Origin: Bolinopsis microptera
Taxonomy: Eukaryota; Ctenophora; Tentaculata; Lobata; Bolinopsidae
DNA length: 64,000 bases
Direction of reading: 5' to 3'
Assembly (NCBI RefSeq): GCF_026151205.1
Contig: NC_087078.1
Span: 13,623,118 to 13,687,117, forward strand
Shown piece by piece: positions 10,253-22,500 of the stretch (its first letter is position 1; each line of letters begins with the position of its first letter). Below the pieces are notes generated by a model, which had not been told where the DNA came from, made no database searches, and saw only the letters and a list, made by a program, of their open reading frames with translations. The translations under genes were made by a program, and so were the position numbers.

Positions 10253-12766
10253 GGATCACTTAACAGGGCCCTTCTCCTTGGCATAACTGGCAGGATCAAC
10301 TCTTACATAGACCCTCTAAAGCTGTGGCAAGACTTTAAAAACATTTTATCTGCGATTGGTAATGAATGGATTCCTCTCAAGAAAGTCAGTACCCACTCAA
10401 AACCTTTCTGGAACTCTCTCCTTACAGACCTTTCACGAACTCTTCAAGCTGCGCAGGAAACCATGAAAACCAGCTACACACCGTATAACATCTCCCTCCC
10501 CAAACAAGCAAAGGAGGAGTTTTCTAATACCTTGATATCCGAAAAAAACAAATGGATTCATCAGCAACTGGAAAATCTCAATGTTGCTCAGTCTCAAATA
10601 TTCTGGAAAAATTATAAGAAGACATTGACCAATAAGCCTAACGAGTACATGGGAAATCTTATGGATGGTGGTATCCTCCACTCTTACAGAACTCAGAAAG
10701 AAAACATCTTGTACAAATCATTCTTCTCGGGTGAACACATGAATGGATGCAGTTTTGATCATGTCTTCGAACAAGAAATCAATAGCTGCTATGACAACAT
10801 TATATCAACTCAGTTCCCTACCGACCAATTAGATCCAATCATTAATGATCATCTGAATGGGAAAATAGGTCTAGAGGAAGTTACTTTAGCACTGAAGGCT
10901 CAAAATAGCAATGCCAAAAGTTTTGACACTGATAATCTTCACCCAAAAATCCTGAAACATCTGCCTGTGTCAGCTCTTCAGATTCTAACAAAACTATATG
11001 ACCTTGTCCTTGAGACTGGTGTATGGGTCTGGGAGGTATCCAATGTCACTTTCATCAAAAAGGATGGGAAGGATAACTACATGAACCCCTCTGCTTATAG
11101 ACCAATATCGATATCATCATATGTTGGAAAGCTGCTAGAAAAGATCTTGGAACGAAGAATAAAGCTCCATTGCGAACTAGAGGGCTTACTCGACGAAGAG
11201 CAAGAAGGCTTTAGACCTCAAAGAAATACTGCAAGGTATCTTTATAAATTAGTAGCTACTCTAGATGAATGCAAGAGGAAAAAACTCACTACTTTCCTAC
11301 TATGCATCGATTTTAGCAAAGCATTTGATAGTGTATGGGTGAAAGGCCTGATTTTCAAGCTTAGCAAATACCAAATACAAGGGAACATTTTGCGGATAAT
11401 AAATAACTTCCTGTTATCCCGCAAAGTACGGCTAAGGGTTAACAACAGTCTCGGATTTCAACGCTCATGTGGATGGTTTGGGCTTCCCCAAGGCTCTGTC
11501 CTTGCACCCCTGCTATTTATCCTCTACATCTCGGATATGTTATGCAAGGACCAGCTCCCACTGGAATGCAGCTCTAACTCAAGCCTCTTCAAATATGCTG
11601 ATGATGGAAGCATAGCAGTCTCTCACATAGATCCTATATGTGCTCATCGAATTATGCAGTTGATGTGCAAGTACCTTCATGTCTGGTGCAGTAAGTGGAA
11701 ACTTATCCCAAACTGCGACAAAAACAAGACCGAGTGTATTATGATCACACCAACATCCTCATCTGCACCTGATGTCACAGCCTTTGGACCACTCATTATC
11801 GGCAGTAGACCCATAACATATACATGTCAATCAACTGTTCTTGGACTGAGGATAGACGACAAACTTACGTTCAAGAGTCACGCAAAATTTAAATTGAAAC
11901 AATGCTGGTTTGCCTGGTACAGGATCACTCAAAACTCCACCCGCCACAGAGGCCTGAATGCAAGCTCACTCAAAATGCTCTTCAAAACAGTAGTACTCAC
12001 AAAACTTCTATATGCTGCTCCAATATGGCTAAAAGATAACCTAGACACTTTCAAAGACTTCTATGCCAGGGTCCTCTTGAAAATAAGTGGATCCACTCAC
12101 CATCCTCCCAAAGATTTGACATCTGTCGCGCTTGGAATTCCACCCCTTGAGATATCCTACAAGATGATCACTATAAAATTCATAATAAAAGCACTTACAA
12201 GTGACCCATTTATGCAAGGACTCATCTTACAGCTAGAGGAGGCAAAGGCCCATCGATATCAGCACCATATTGATGAGATACGTAAGTTCCTAACGTGGAC
12301 AAGGGGGTCCAACGAGCTCAACAGAAGCAGAATAGACCTTCTGACTAGTGTCCACAACGGTGTTGTCAGCTATTCAAAAGACGAAATAACCCGCTTTATG
12401 GACTTCACTTGGAATAAACATCTCCTACTGAACCCTAGAATAAATCCGGGTGAGATACTAGATAACATCGATGAGAGGAGCAAAAAGTTGTTTCCTCGCT
12501 ACTCAAGCAGGAGCACAGACACTAAAGTAATGTCTCTCTTGCATGGCCATGACATCACCTTCACAGCATTCAAGGCAAGGGTTGCCAACAACTGCGACCC
12601 TCAGTGTCCGAATTGTCAGATGTTGGACAACAATTACCATCGAATCTTCTCTTGTCCACTGTACCGCTGTTCCTACAGATGCTGGTCTATCTTAAGAGAT
12701 GGTAATGATGGCAGCATCACTGCCTTCCGATCTTTAGCACAGATCGCCATCGATGAACTATCATAG
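10253..12766 (+). pseudogene. LINE ORF2 reverse transcriptase, copy B
   Basis: 838 codons, open to the TAG-ended stop at 12766. The frame extends upstream to 10229 only because the tail of element C happens to be open. RT blocks: YRPISISSYVGKLLEKIL, EEQEGFRPQRNTARYL, LLCIDFSKAFDSVW, FGLPQGSVLAPLLFILYI, YADDGS (catalytic), STVLGLRIDDKLTF. The C-terminal Cys-His motif is C-x2-C-x7-H-x4-C (CPNCQMLDNNYHRIFSC). The protein is homologous along its length to the copy A RT but clearly diverged, so A and B are separate subfamilies rather than a recent tandem duplication. Broken from its endonuclease by element C. Confidence 0.85.
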
Positions 12767-13305
12767 AATTGATACTTATACTTATTAGTGCTCCTTCACC
12801 TCCATCCCCCTTCATGTCCTACATCTCCTTATGACATCACTCCCCCTTCAGCCTCTACTACTCCTTTACTACTCCATCTACTGCCTCATCTTCTGGACAT
12901 CATTATCTTCTAGAGTTCTAGTTTAGTTGAGAATTCTCAACACCCACTTCCAAGTCGAGTACTCTCGACCCACTTAGTCCACATACCTTGCAAACTTACA
13001 GCAGGGTATTTGTAATGGTCTAAGTCCCTAATACACGCCAAAGATGGTTCCTCTATACTCAACCGTAGGAGAAGAGAATTAGGTGACTGTATTTTGTTCT
13101 AATGTTGATATTAATATAAGTATGTTCTAGTTGTTACTCCTTTTGTTTTAACGTTTTTATGGTACTCTCCTTAAATTATTTCAATGCAGTCACTCAGATG
13201 ATTTTTAAATCAGGACACTTAAATAAAGACACATACTCTGCCCACAATAAGGGGCCATAATTTTTAAATTATGTAACAGTATAGAATTATTATTATTATT
13301 ATTAG
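12767..13305 (+). repeat. 3' UTR and ATT-repeat tail of copy B
   Basis: No ORF. CT-rich stretch followed by 'aataaggggcc' and an A/T run shared with copy A. Ends in about six ATT units at 13286-13304. Confidence 0.6.
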
Positions 13306-14744
13306 CCTCAATCCTACATCACATAAGTTATGATAAAGTCTCAATAACCTGCGGGCTACAATAACAAGTTTTTTAGTGGGTCTAAAACCTGTTTCCATAC
13401 ATTTAAGTAAAAATTCGGTCGAAACTCAAATTCTTTATTAGCCTCATTTTGGCCTCCTACAAGTAGACACAGCGATTTCTGAAATGTTGAGCTTGAAGAG
13501 GATGAATCAATTTTTATTGTTGATACATCAGAATTTAGATAGTCACATTTAAACGGCCCCAACGTTAATGTAGCTCTTGCTATGTGTTGGTTCAGCCGAA
13601 TTAATTATTATGTAATCAAGTTTATTTTTCTCTTTTAGTTAGTTGTCATCCGGCCAAACATTAAGCAACTTATATTGCACTACCATTTATCAATTAGTAT
13701 ATCAAAATATGTCACTGTAATTTTGCATGGCTGAAATGTAATGCTTGATTTATATATATAATAATTAATTGAATTTTCAAATAATAAAAAAAATAGTGAA
13801 ACAAATTTTTAGTGAAACAAATTTAAAATTTAATCCTTTATTTTACAATCATAATATAATAATATTTATAAGATAATACCGAACCTGCTCGAAATATACA
13901 CAAAAGTATATACTTGTTAGCCTCATTTCATCCTCTTAAAATGTGGTTGGCCTCATTCTCACCTCGAATATTTAAAGCTTAGATCTCGATCAAGTATAAT
14001 CACTATGAGGATGGATTATACTTGTAACTTGGATATTATCATGGATGTAACATGAGAAAGTTCTTTTTGAAAAGTGATGAGGCTAATTCATTAGCCTCAA
14101 TCACTCCTACTGAATCTAGTGAGTGAGCTAGGAAGTCGCCGAACATCTCATTTTAAAGCTGTACCGATTTTCTATACGCATATCAAAAATCAAATGCGAA
14201 ACTAAAACAGAAATGAAGTTACAAAAGTTTTAAATTTTTTGTCAAAAAAAGAACTTTTAGGGGTGTTTCTAATGACCAGGGTCCCTATGGTTTATCCTCA
14301 AAAGTCGACTTTATGTGTGACATACTTTTATCTTCAACATAATTGATAATTCATTGTGATCAGTTGATACTGAATTGGTTTTAATTGATCCTTTACAGTT
14401 ACACTATTAGAAATGTAAGATTTGACTGAATTAGATAAACTAAAATATTGAAATGGGTTTTGGCTATCTCGAAATATTCAAGGAGGCCATATTTAAAAAA
14501 TTTTAGATCTTGCACCAAATATGACTAAAATAGTTTGTCGATAAAGTTTCTCAAGTTCGTTCACGAAGGGATTATTCTTCCCTCCAAGTTTGCAACTCTT
14601 GTTATTCCCTGTAATCCATATTCATTCCAAAGAGCTTCATTGTGATATTTCACTTTTTTTAGTCTAGATCAGATTTTGGTTAACATTTACGTCTTCGATC
14701 CACATAACTTTCTTTCTTTGAAGTTTCGTCATATGCTCAGCCAT
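13306..14744. other. AT-rich stretch downstream of the SLC35G-like gene
   Basis: No supported gene. Probably includes the 3' UTR of the minus-strand transporter. The words gcctca/gaggctaa recur at about 13300, 13438, 13917, 13945, 14077 and 14094 in both orientations; no ordered repeat was recognised. Confidence 0.4.
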
Positions 14745-16275
14745 CTAATCAAGGGATTTATCAATCAATTGCAATTGTTCTGTGTCCATTTCAAGTTCTG
14801 TCTTTTCATCCTCTGATTGTTTAGCAGAAAATGCATTCTTGAGACCACCACCTACTGTTGCTACCCCAACCAAACTACTGCCAATAAGAGATAGGACAGA
14901 AAAGTTGTGTCCCAATACTGTCACATCAAATAAATAGGCAATAGCTATGTCTATGTTCCGAATTAATGCCACCATGGAAGGGTTCTCATATTTCAGTCCA
15001 AGATTTAATGAGTAGCTTCCTGAAAATAATGATGATGGTTAGATTATTATTGATGTGCAGAGAGTATTGATAAAAACTGAGATTTAAATGCTCTTTGACA
15101 ATAGTATGAAGTCCCGTTGGCTAAATTTTAACATTCGCTAGGAATGACTGTATTTGAACGAAATTTGGCTACTCATAATTTACATGCTAAATCTAAAAAC
15201 GAGGATCTTGCTTTTCAAGGCACACCACTCATTCCCCGATTCCTCACTTTCTGTCACTGTACTACAAGTTTTATTAAATAATAGATTTATCTTGTTTTAA
15301 CCATCGTTTACTGACCTGTCACAGCAAACAAGCTAACTAGTAATAGCCACAACCATTGTTCATTTGGAATGTCTTGTAGAGATATGCTAGGCATTGTAGC
15401 AGCAGTCACGATTGAGCATAAAAGTCCGTTCCAAACCCCAAGATAAAATACAGGAATTACGAAATGGACGTTTAACTGCCTGAAATAATTATGTTTATGA
15501 ATATGATCGATATTTTAAGATCTTTTTTTCATGAAATACATGCAAATTACACTTACATGTAAACCATAATTTAATAAACCTTTGATGAATTATTAATAAT
15601 CATGAGCAAAATCTGTTCAGCTTCTATCACATGTCTATTATGCAATAGATAATTTTAAAATCTTGAGTAAACTAGCGTTATTTCAGCACCTATTTCAAGC
15701 TTCAAAAAAGCTTTTAAGTATGAGAATCTAAATTAAACTTATTACCTTATCATGATAAAAGTCCCAGCCTGTGCAATTGTTGCCAAGATGACTGCTCCAA
15801 AGCCAATCGCGTAAATGTAACCCCCCATTGCATCTATGTTAGAATATGAGAGAAGGAAGGCTCCTATAGTACACACTGCTCCAGAAATAGTGATGATTGC
15901 TGGGATGGAAGTTTTGAAGACTAATCTTTCTATAATTGCAACAAATATTGGGCAGGTTGATAGTATAACAATAATTTCTCCCAGTGATATTGCCTTGAGC
16001 TGGAATGCTAGGTAGATTGCGTAGGTGATCATGAAACAGATGAATGCAAACACACAGAGAGTTATTGTCTTCCCCTCTGGATTTAGTTTTTCTTTGTACA
16101 CAACCATGTTTAGAACAAGGGAGGAAATGATCTGTGCCAAGGACCTCACAAGAATTATCAGTGAAATAGGAATGTCACTGCACAACTTTATGAATAGGGA
16201 GGCTGATGCAAAACACAGTCCCGTCAGAGCTGCAAAAGCAAAGCCAATCAAGGTATTCTGTTGTAATTTCTTCAT
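14745..16275 (-). CDS. SLC35G-like EamA/DMT-family membrane transporter, 3 exons
   Basis: Exons 16275-15746, 15479-15316 and 15019-14745 join in frame (530+164+275 nt) into 322 codons. The protein is strongly hydrophobic, with about ten membrane segments. It starts MKKLQQNTLIGFAFAALTGL, repeats an EamA-like unit twice, and has the conserved LGEIIVILSTCPIFVAI and LGLKYENPSMVALIR stretches typical of SLC35G/acyl-malonyl-condensing-like DMT proteins, with an acidic cytoplasmic tail. The family moves metabolites across membranes; the substrate cannot be told. Splice sites are GTAATA/CAG and GTCAGT/CAG. The ATG lies 242 bp from the ATG of the divergent calcium-sensor gene. Confidence 0.85.
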
Positions 16276-16517
16276 TGTTGAGCTTGCTTTCTGCTTGTAC
16301 GTTAGCTACTAGAGATGGTTTTCCTGTTAAAAATTCTCATGGACATTGCAAAATTGCAAAATTCATCAACAGCTAATCACTGGAATCAAAATACAGTACT
16401 AGTTCTCAGTTATTCAAAAGATTGGATAAGAATGTGTGGTTTTGACAGACAGAAAAGTTTGCTATTTAAATATTTTTTGAATCTGATGGAATGATAACCA
16501 TTATTACTTTTAGCATC
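16276..16517. promoter_or_regulatory. Shared upstream region of two divergent genes
   Basis: 242 bp between two start codons on opposite strands, so both promoters and 5' UTRs probably lie here unless upstream exons exist. A TTTAAATATT stretch near 16463-16474 is TATA-like. A pyrimidine-rich tract ending in TAG sits four bases before the plus-strand ATG and could be a 3' splice site of a leader intron or a spliced leader. Confidence 0.5.
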
Positions 16518-19500
16518 ATGGGAAATGAACAAGCAAAGTTGTCGCCAGAAGAGCTCAGAGAGTTGGAAGACTCAACTTATTTTGATAAGAGGGAGCTTCA
16601 AAAATGGTTCAGGGAGTTTATGAAAGATTGCCCTTCAGGATCTCTCAGTAAAGATGATTTTATAAGGTAGCTTATTAACTAATTGGCGTTATATTGAATA
16701 TTGATGTTCCAAAGTGTGTCCAACTGTTAAAATAATCAATGAATCGATATTAACAAGAAGCAATACATGTGTCATATGCATTAATTATTTTCAGGATATA
16801 TCAACAATTTTTCCCGCAAGGGAATCCGTCCCAATTTGCAACTCATGTTTTCAAAGTGTTTGACTCTAACTCAGATGGATGCATATCCTTCAAGGAGTTT
16901 ATAGTTGCTCTCAGTGTAACCAGTAAAGGATCCCTTGATGAGAAACTTGACTGGGCTTTCTCACTTTATGATTTGGATGGCGATGGGTAAGATCGGAAGT
17001 CTTTTATAAATTTATGAAGTAACGAAAAAGATCAGTTTTCAAATAAAAGGAATGCAATTATTGTGTGGTTTGGGTGACATGCTTTCCCAGCTATTTCATG
17101 AGGCTGATATTTATATACCTTTTTTTAAGTGTATGATAATGCATTGTTTGTGAGACAATTAGAGATACTACTGGTTTATAGATTATCACAATGCTAGCGT
17201 CTATTATACCCCCTTTACTACTTACCCCCTTTACTATTTACCCCCTTTACTATTTTTCAAGCATTCGCCATATTCAGGTGCCTTAAAAACCATGTTAAAA
17301 TTGCAGGGCGTCTAGATGTTGACCAAATTGACTGCAAAAAAAGTTTCAAGTTACAGGAGTATCAGGAAGTGGGTTTTCTGGAACCCCTGTAATTCTATTA
17401 GAATTAGAACACACTTTATTAAAATCATTTTGGACGCTGATTCCATATGACGGGTAAAAATGCTTCCCTGGAGAGTTATGGGCAACAAAACTTTTTGGGC
17501 ACGTACGTGACAGGCTAGTAAAACACGAATTTGATTATTTAGGACTCGGGTTAGGGTTAGGGTTGTGGTTAGGGTTATTATAGCTTTGGGTTTATGGTCA
17601 AGTTCGGAGACAACCTGTACATAAAATCAGTCACTAATTACACTCATTTCACTGCCATAAACGGTAAAATTAATTGTAATTCCTCTGAAAGTCCAAGGGG
17701 TACAGGCTCTTCAGATATTATACTCCTAACCTTTCTATAATGATATCTGGGTTCAAAATTTAAATAACTCAACCTCGGTGGAGACAGTGGCCACCTGAAA
17801 ATTACAAAAATAAAGGAGCTGTAAATCACTTATGAAAAAAATATTTACTCCAAATTTCACAATTTAAAGTTACGTAAGACAGGTGGGTACTCAAAAAGTG
17901 CCGGTTGAGCAGGTTTGTCTGCTCAACACAGGTGGAGCAGCTCACTGACTACATGAGCTAATATAAGTGACTAGAACTAACCCTCTCATGCTTTTTAATT
18001 GCTCCAAAGTCCTAATATTTAATATTATGGGTTATACCAATCATATTTCATAGAATAGGATCCTCAGAATCGGCTCAACCGAGGTGGAGACAGCATAATA
18101 TGCAGTTCAAAATCTGTTATTTTGTAGTTTAGGAGCTGTAGAGTGACTGTGGCAGTCCATTTGCAATACCAATGATTCTAAATCATCTACCAACTCATAT
18201 TACAAGGCATCCTTGCTGAAAAGTACACTCAACATAGGTGGAGACTCAAATTTGGCAAATTTGGGCGTAAATTTGACCTCAGAAGTCAAGGATCTCCACC
18301 GCGGTTGAGTGGTTGATGGCTAGTTTGATGAGTTGTATACATGCTAAAGGGTCATCCAATGTTATTTCTTCCAGAAATCAACTGCCAAAGCTCAACTCAA
18401 CCCGGTGGGGCCAGTTTTAATGCATTTTTTAATGTTTTAATGTTTAATCAACAATTTCTCCACCTTGTTGAGTACCTTTTCACAACTTTGATAGTTCTTT
18501 CATTTGCTAGAACACTTTGCTTTAAGACAGAAGGGGTAACAGTTTTATGATCCCCTACATTAGCAGTTAACAGAGCAGATTAGAATTAGTGATAAAACCA
18601 ATGAATTTAGGCATGTTTGACAGGCTTTTTACTGTTTTTTAATGAAAGATCTCCACCCTGTTGAGCGTCAATGGAAAAAACAAAATTTAACGGGAAGTAG
18701 AAAAGGCCGAGACGCAACTTTCTAGCTAACCTAGAACTCTCTAAACCTTTCTCCACCCCCAATGAAACTAATAAATCAATGAAACTAATAAATCAATGTT
18801 TTAGCTCATTTTACAAAGTCAAATATTTAAAACAATTAAAATTGTATAGTGCTCAATTTGTAAATGACTAGTTGATCTTTGCTATTGGAAGTTTGTCAAG
18901 GACTGGCAGCTAGCGGGGCAAGGAATGCACGGGCTTAGGGGCTTTTGTGCACACCAGAACACTAGCTCGGTAGATTTTTGGAAACTAGAAGGACTGAAAA
19001 CTAAAATTGTTTTTGATGGAGGCTGAGGCATGTTTTTGAGAGGGACGGTATAATAGCTTGTGGTAACAACTGGCCTTTACTTTAATAGGATGAAGTTTTA
19101 GTTTTAGGACAGGAAGAAGGCATTAAGAAGATTTGCTCTTTGTTTACAAGGCAGAATATAAGCAATGTTGGTTATAATATGTATCAATATCTAGATCTTC
19201 GTTTATCAATTTTCACTAAATGGGTTTAAAATTTTAATAGGGAGGGAAATTCATCAACTTTATTAAGTACCTATCAAAAATAAATCTTATATCAATGTAA
19301 TATATTAAAAATCATAATCCTAAGTCTAATAATAAATCTGTTAAAAACACTTTCTCACTACACTGCACTCACACACGTTAGTAAGACAAAGGAAAATGCA
19401 CACCCAGCTAATTTTCAATTTCAAGATAATCATTTTGGATGTGTGGACCCTAGGGTAGACTTAATGTCAAAATTAAGATTAGAGCATTCTAAATCTTTGT

Positions 19501-22500
19501 TTGTCCAATCAAGATCAGCATGGTTATGCTGGTTGACGAGCAGTGATTGCTTCATCCTAGACTTCAGGCAGGCCACACTTAGACAGTAGTCACGTATACC
19601 AAGCTTAGGCACAATTACGTTCCAAATACGAGTCGTTCTGTTATTGAAGTTGTCAGGGGGGTCTGCTTGGCTTAGTATAAGGGTTGAGCAGCTTTGAAAA
19701 GTGCATTTAATTTCTCCACCTCGGTTGAGCACTTGAATAAAATATTGATAAAACCATCAGATTGCAAATTTGATGTAGTTTGTGTTACCAATAACCTTTT
19801 CCACCTTAATCAAAAGTTTCTTCAACCAGAGCCAGTCTCCACCTTAAATCTCCACCTTTTAAGGGTTTGTATAATACCACCTGTATCTGCTCAACCGTTC
19901 AACCTTTTATTATTATTTTTTTACTCAGAGAAAGTCCTGAAAAATGTCTTGTCAGCCATATAATCAGGGAGTTTCATTCCGTGTTGAGCTGGCTCCACCA
20001 CACACTTCTAAAAAAGTAAAAAATGTACAGGTTGTCTCCGAACTTGACCTTATGGTTAAGGTTAGGGTTGGGATTAGGGTTTATGTAAAACCGTTTTGTT
20101 CGGCTGCAAAACCATAAAAACCAATGTCATGTGATAATTTTTGGGCGAGTGAATAAGTAAGACTAAGATTTGTCTAGAAAGAGACTCTTTTGTAGAGGGA
20201 ATCCTCAGGTGGAGTATATTGTGTTCAAGATGAAATATTACCTCTTGCTGCTGCAAGATGCAGGGACGCGAGACTCACAACCACTAATAAAAGAAATATA
20301 ATAGAAAGAAACATGTGATTGATGATCATAACACTGTTGCTCCAATCAGCACGTCTTGGAAAGATGTCTGTTTATTACAATCGCAAACTTTGTACATTTA
20401 CTATCACGTGGGCCGTGGCTACTGTAGAAGGCATCATGTAGCCGGTAGGCCCGACATGATACGACATATCTCGACACGTTGGGGTTTGTCGGGGTTTGTC
20501 AGGGTTTGTCGGGGTTTGTCGGGGTTTCCGGTTTGTCGAGCCTGAAGGCTTTTTTTTCTTTTTTTTTGAGTCTCCCAACAAAAAGCCGAGACGGAGTCAT
20601 CAAGCTTTACGTGGAAAAACACTATACAAGAAGGCCTCATGTAGCCAGTGGGCCCGAGGCAAAACCCCCAGTGACATAAAGTGAGGAATCTAAGAATCTA
20701 ATTCCTAGCCATATTAATTTCCATAGCCACGCCGACTAATTTTTGTCAACAAAATTATTAAATCAACTTTAAAATAGTCGCTCTCGGTTGTTACACACTG
20801 TAACGCCGCGCACTGTACTTTAATTCTATATTTATCTGAGAAGATGTTCGAATCGAGCGCAAATCAATGAAACGAAAAGTTTTATTTTACATTCCTTTAA
20901 TCATAAATAAAATAAGAGCTTAAACCACGAATTAGTTAGCTAGAAGTAAACTTGAGGAAATATTTTTGGTGATTGTATATAATTATTTAAAAACTTTATT
21001 TGGTTGTTAGTATTTTAATTATGGTAAGTGGTTGAATTTAGTGAGACAAGGTCAGTTTCTCTATTATCTTAGAAAAATTTCTACTTTACAGTAGGCAATG
21101 CTGAGTGGCAGGAATGAGGGACCAAAACGCTTGGGGCTAACAATGGCCCATTTACAAACCACTTCAGACATGGCAATGATGTCATTCATGCTTAATTCGT
21201 CTGAAACTGACCCTACTGCACTTGTAACATTCTATAAAAATCTCTTCTAAAATAGGTATAAAAATGCATAACACAAAACACACAAACAAAATGTTTATAA
21301 TCCTTATATAATAAATTTCTATAGAACTTTTAAATTTCTATAAAACTAATAAACCTATATATATATTCATTTTGCACCCAGAGAAAGATGTGATCACAGA
21401 GGTAGTTTCGATATTATGTTCATGACAAAGTATGGGGCTGCTGCAAGTTATATTTTGCTAAGATATTACCGCTTTTTCAAGCTTAAGTAATCTAGGCAAG
21501 GTCAATTTTAAAGTTTTTGAATTTTGTCGAACGCTGTTTAAGGCTAAGTTCCAGTCATTTGGTTCTCCTTCCTTTTGAGTGTGAGTGATGGTGATTCTTA
21601 TGGATGATTTGAGGTGATTGGGCTTATAACAGGTGAATGTAGTTAGCATGAGATTTTGTCGTACTGTATTCCATATTGTCCCTGCTCTGTATATGTAGCT
21701 GTCTGATGGTTTAGGTGTGAGAATGAGGGTCTCTTTGCCAAGTCTGCCAGATGTTTCAAAGAGGGAGTATAGTGATATAGGGGTTCTATATTTCAAGACC
21801 TTGAAGATGTCATTAATACAATGGTAAAAGTACAGATTATGCACATTCATGATTTCATGAGTGTTGAAGAGGGGTTTTGTATGTTCCTTTCTGTAGAATT
21901 CCTTGCCCAAGATTTGCTCCCCGTAGGGTCTGCATCGTGCACTAGTTTTAAATTTATCCAAGTATGCTTGAACTTTATCTCCAAACATTATGCGGGCACA
22001 CATTTTCTGTGCTTTGAACAGAGGTTCAAGTTTTTTGTTAGATGCCCCTCCCCAGACAGTTATACCATATGCAAGATAGCTTTCAAACAGAGTGTGATAT
22101 AGATCTTTATGGAGTGATGTGGGAATGTTATCTTTAATTCTATTTAGCATGCCACAGCAGCTGGCTAGTTTTTTTGCTAATTTCCTTCTATGTGCGTTCC
22201 AGTTTAGGTCTTCATCGATTGTTACACCTAAGAATTTAGTTTCATGTACTCTCTCCAAGGGTATGCCATTGATATTGATTTCTTGATCAGAGGGTGTATC
22301 TTCATCTTTGTTGGATCGAGAGTTTGAGAATTCAAGGTAACAGCTCTTGCCAGTGTTTATGTGAAGTTTATTGGCAAGCATGTAGCGGTGTACGGAATTT
22401 AGGACTTCATTGGCTTTTTTGTATGCTAGGTTTTTACTTTTTGCAGCGATGAAGATATTTGTGTCATCAGCAAATAGAACAAATTTAGAGTTCTTTTCAG

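Larger units (their letters stand above)
7249..13305 (+). mobile_element. Non-LTR retrotransposon copy B, 5'-truncated and split by insertion
   Basis: A relative of copy A keeping the last zinc-knuckle part of ORF1, ORF2 and a 3' region ending in about six ATT units (13286-13304). It begins at about 7249 inside ORF1. ORF2 is split by a second element at 8174-10244 flanked by an 8-bp duplication CTTGGTGT (8166-8173 and 10245-10252). Across that duplication the ORF2 frame continues without a shift, so ORF2 was open when the insertion occurred. Confidence 0.85.

Noticed and set aside
16025-16312. Plus-strand ORF opposite the transporter
   Set aside because: It is the complement of the well-supported SLC35G-like exon 1 and has no homology.
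17548-20082. A true telomere
   Set aside because: Only a few imperfect TTAGGG units, internal, with genes on both sides.
20315-20684. Four overlapping small ORFs
   Set aside because: They read through the GTTTGTCGGG array and a T-run; low-complexity, no homology, both strands open.
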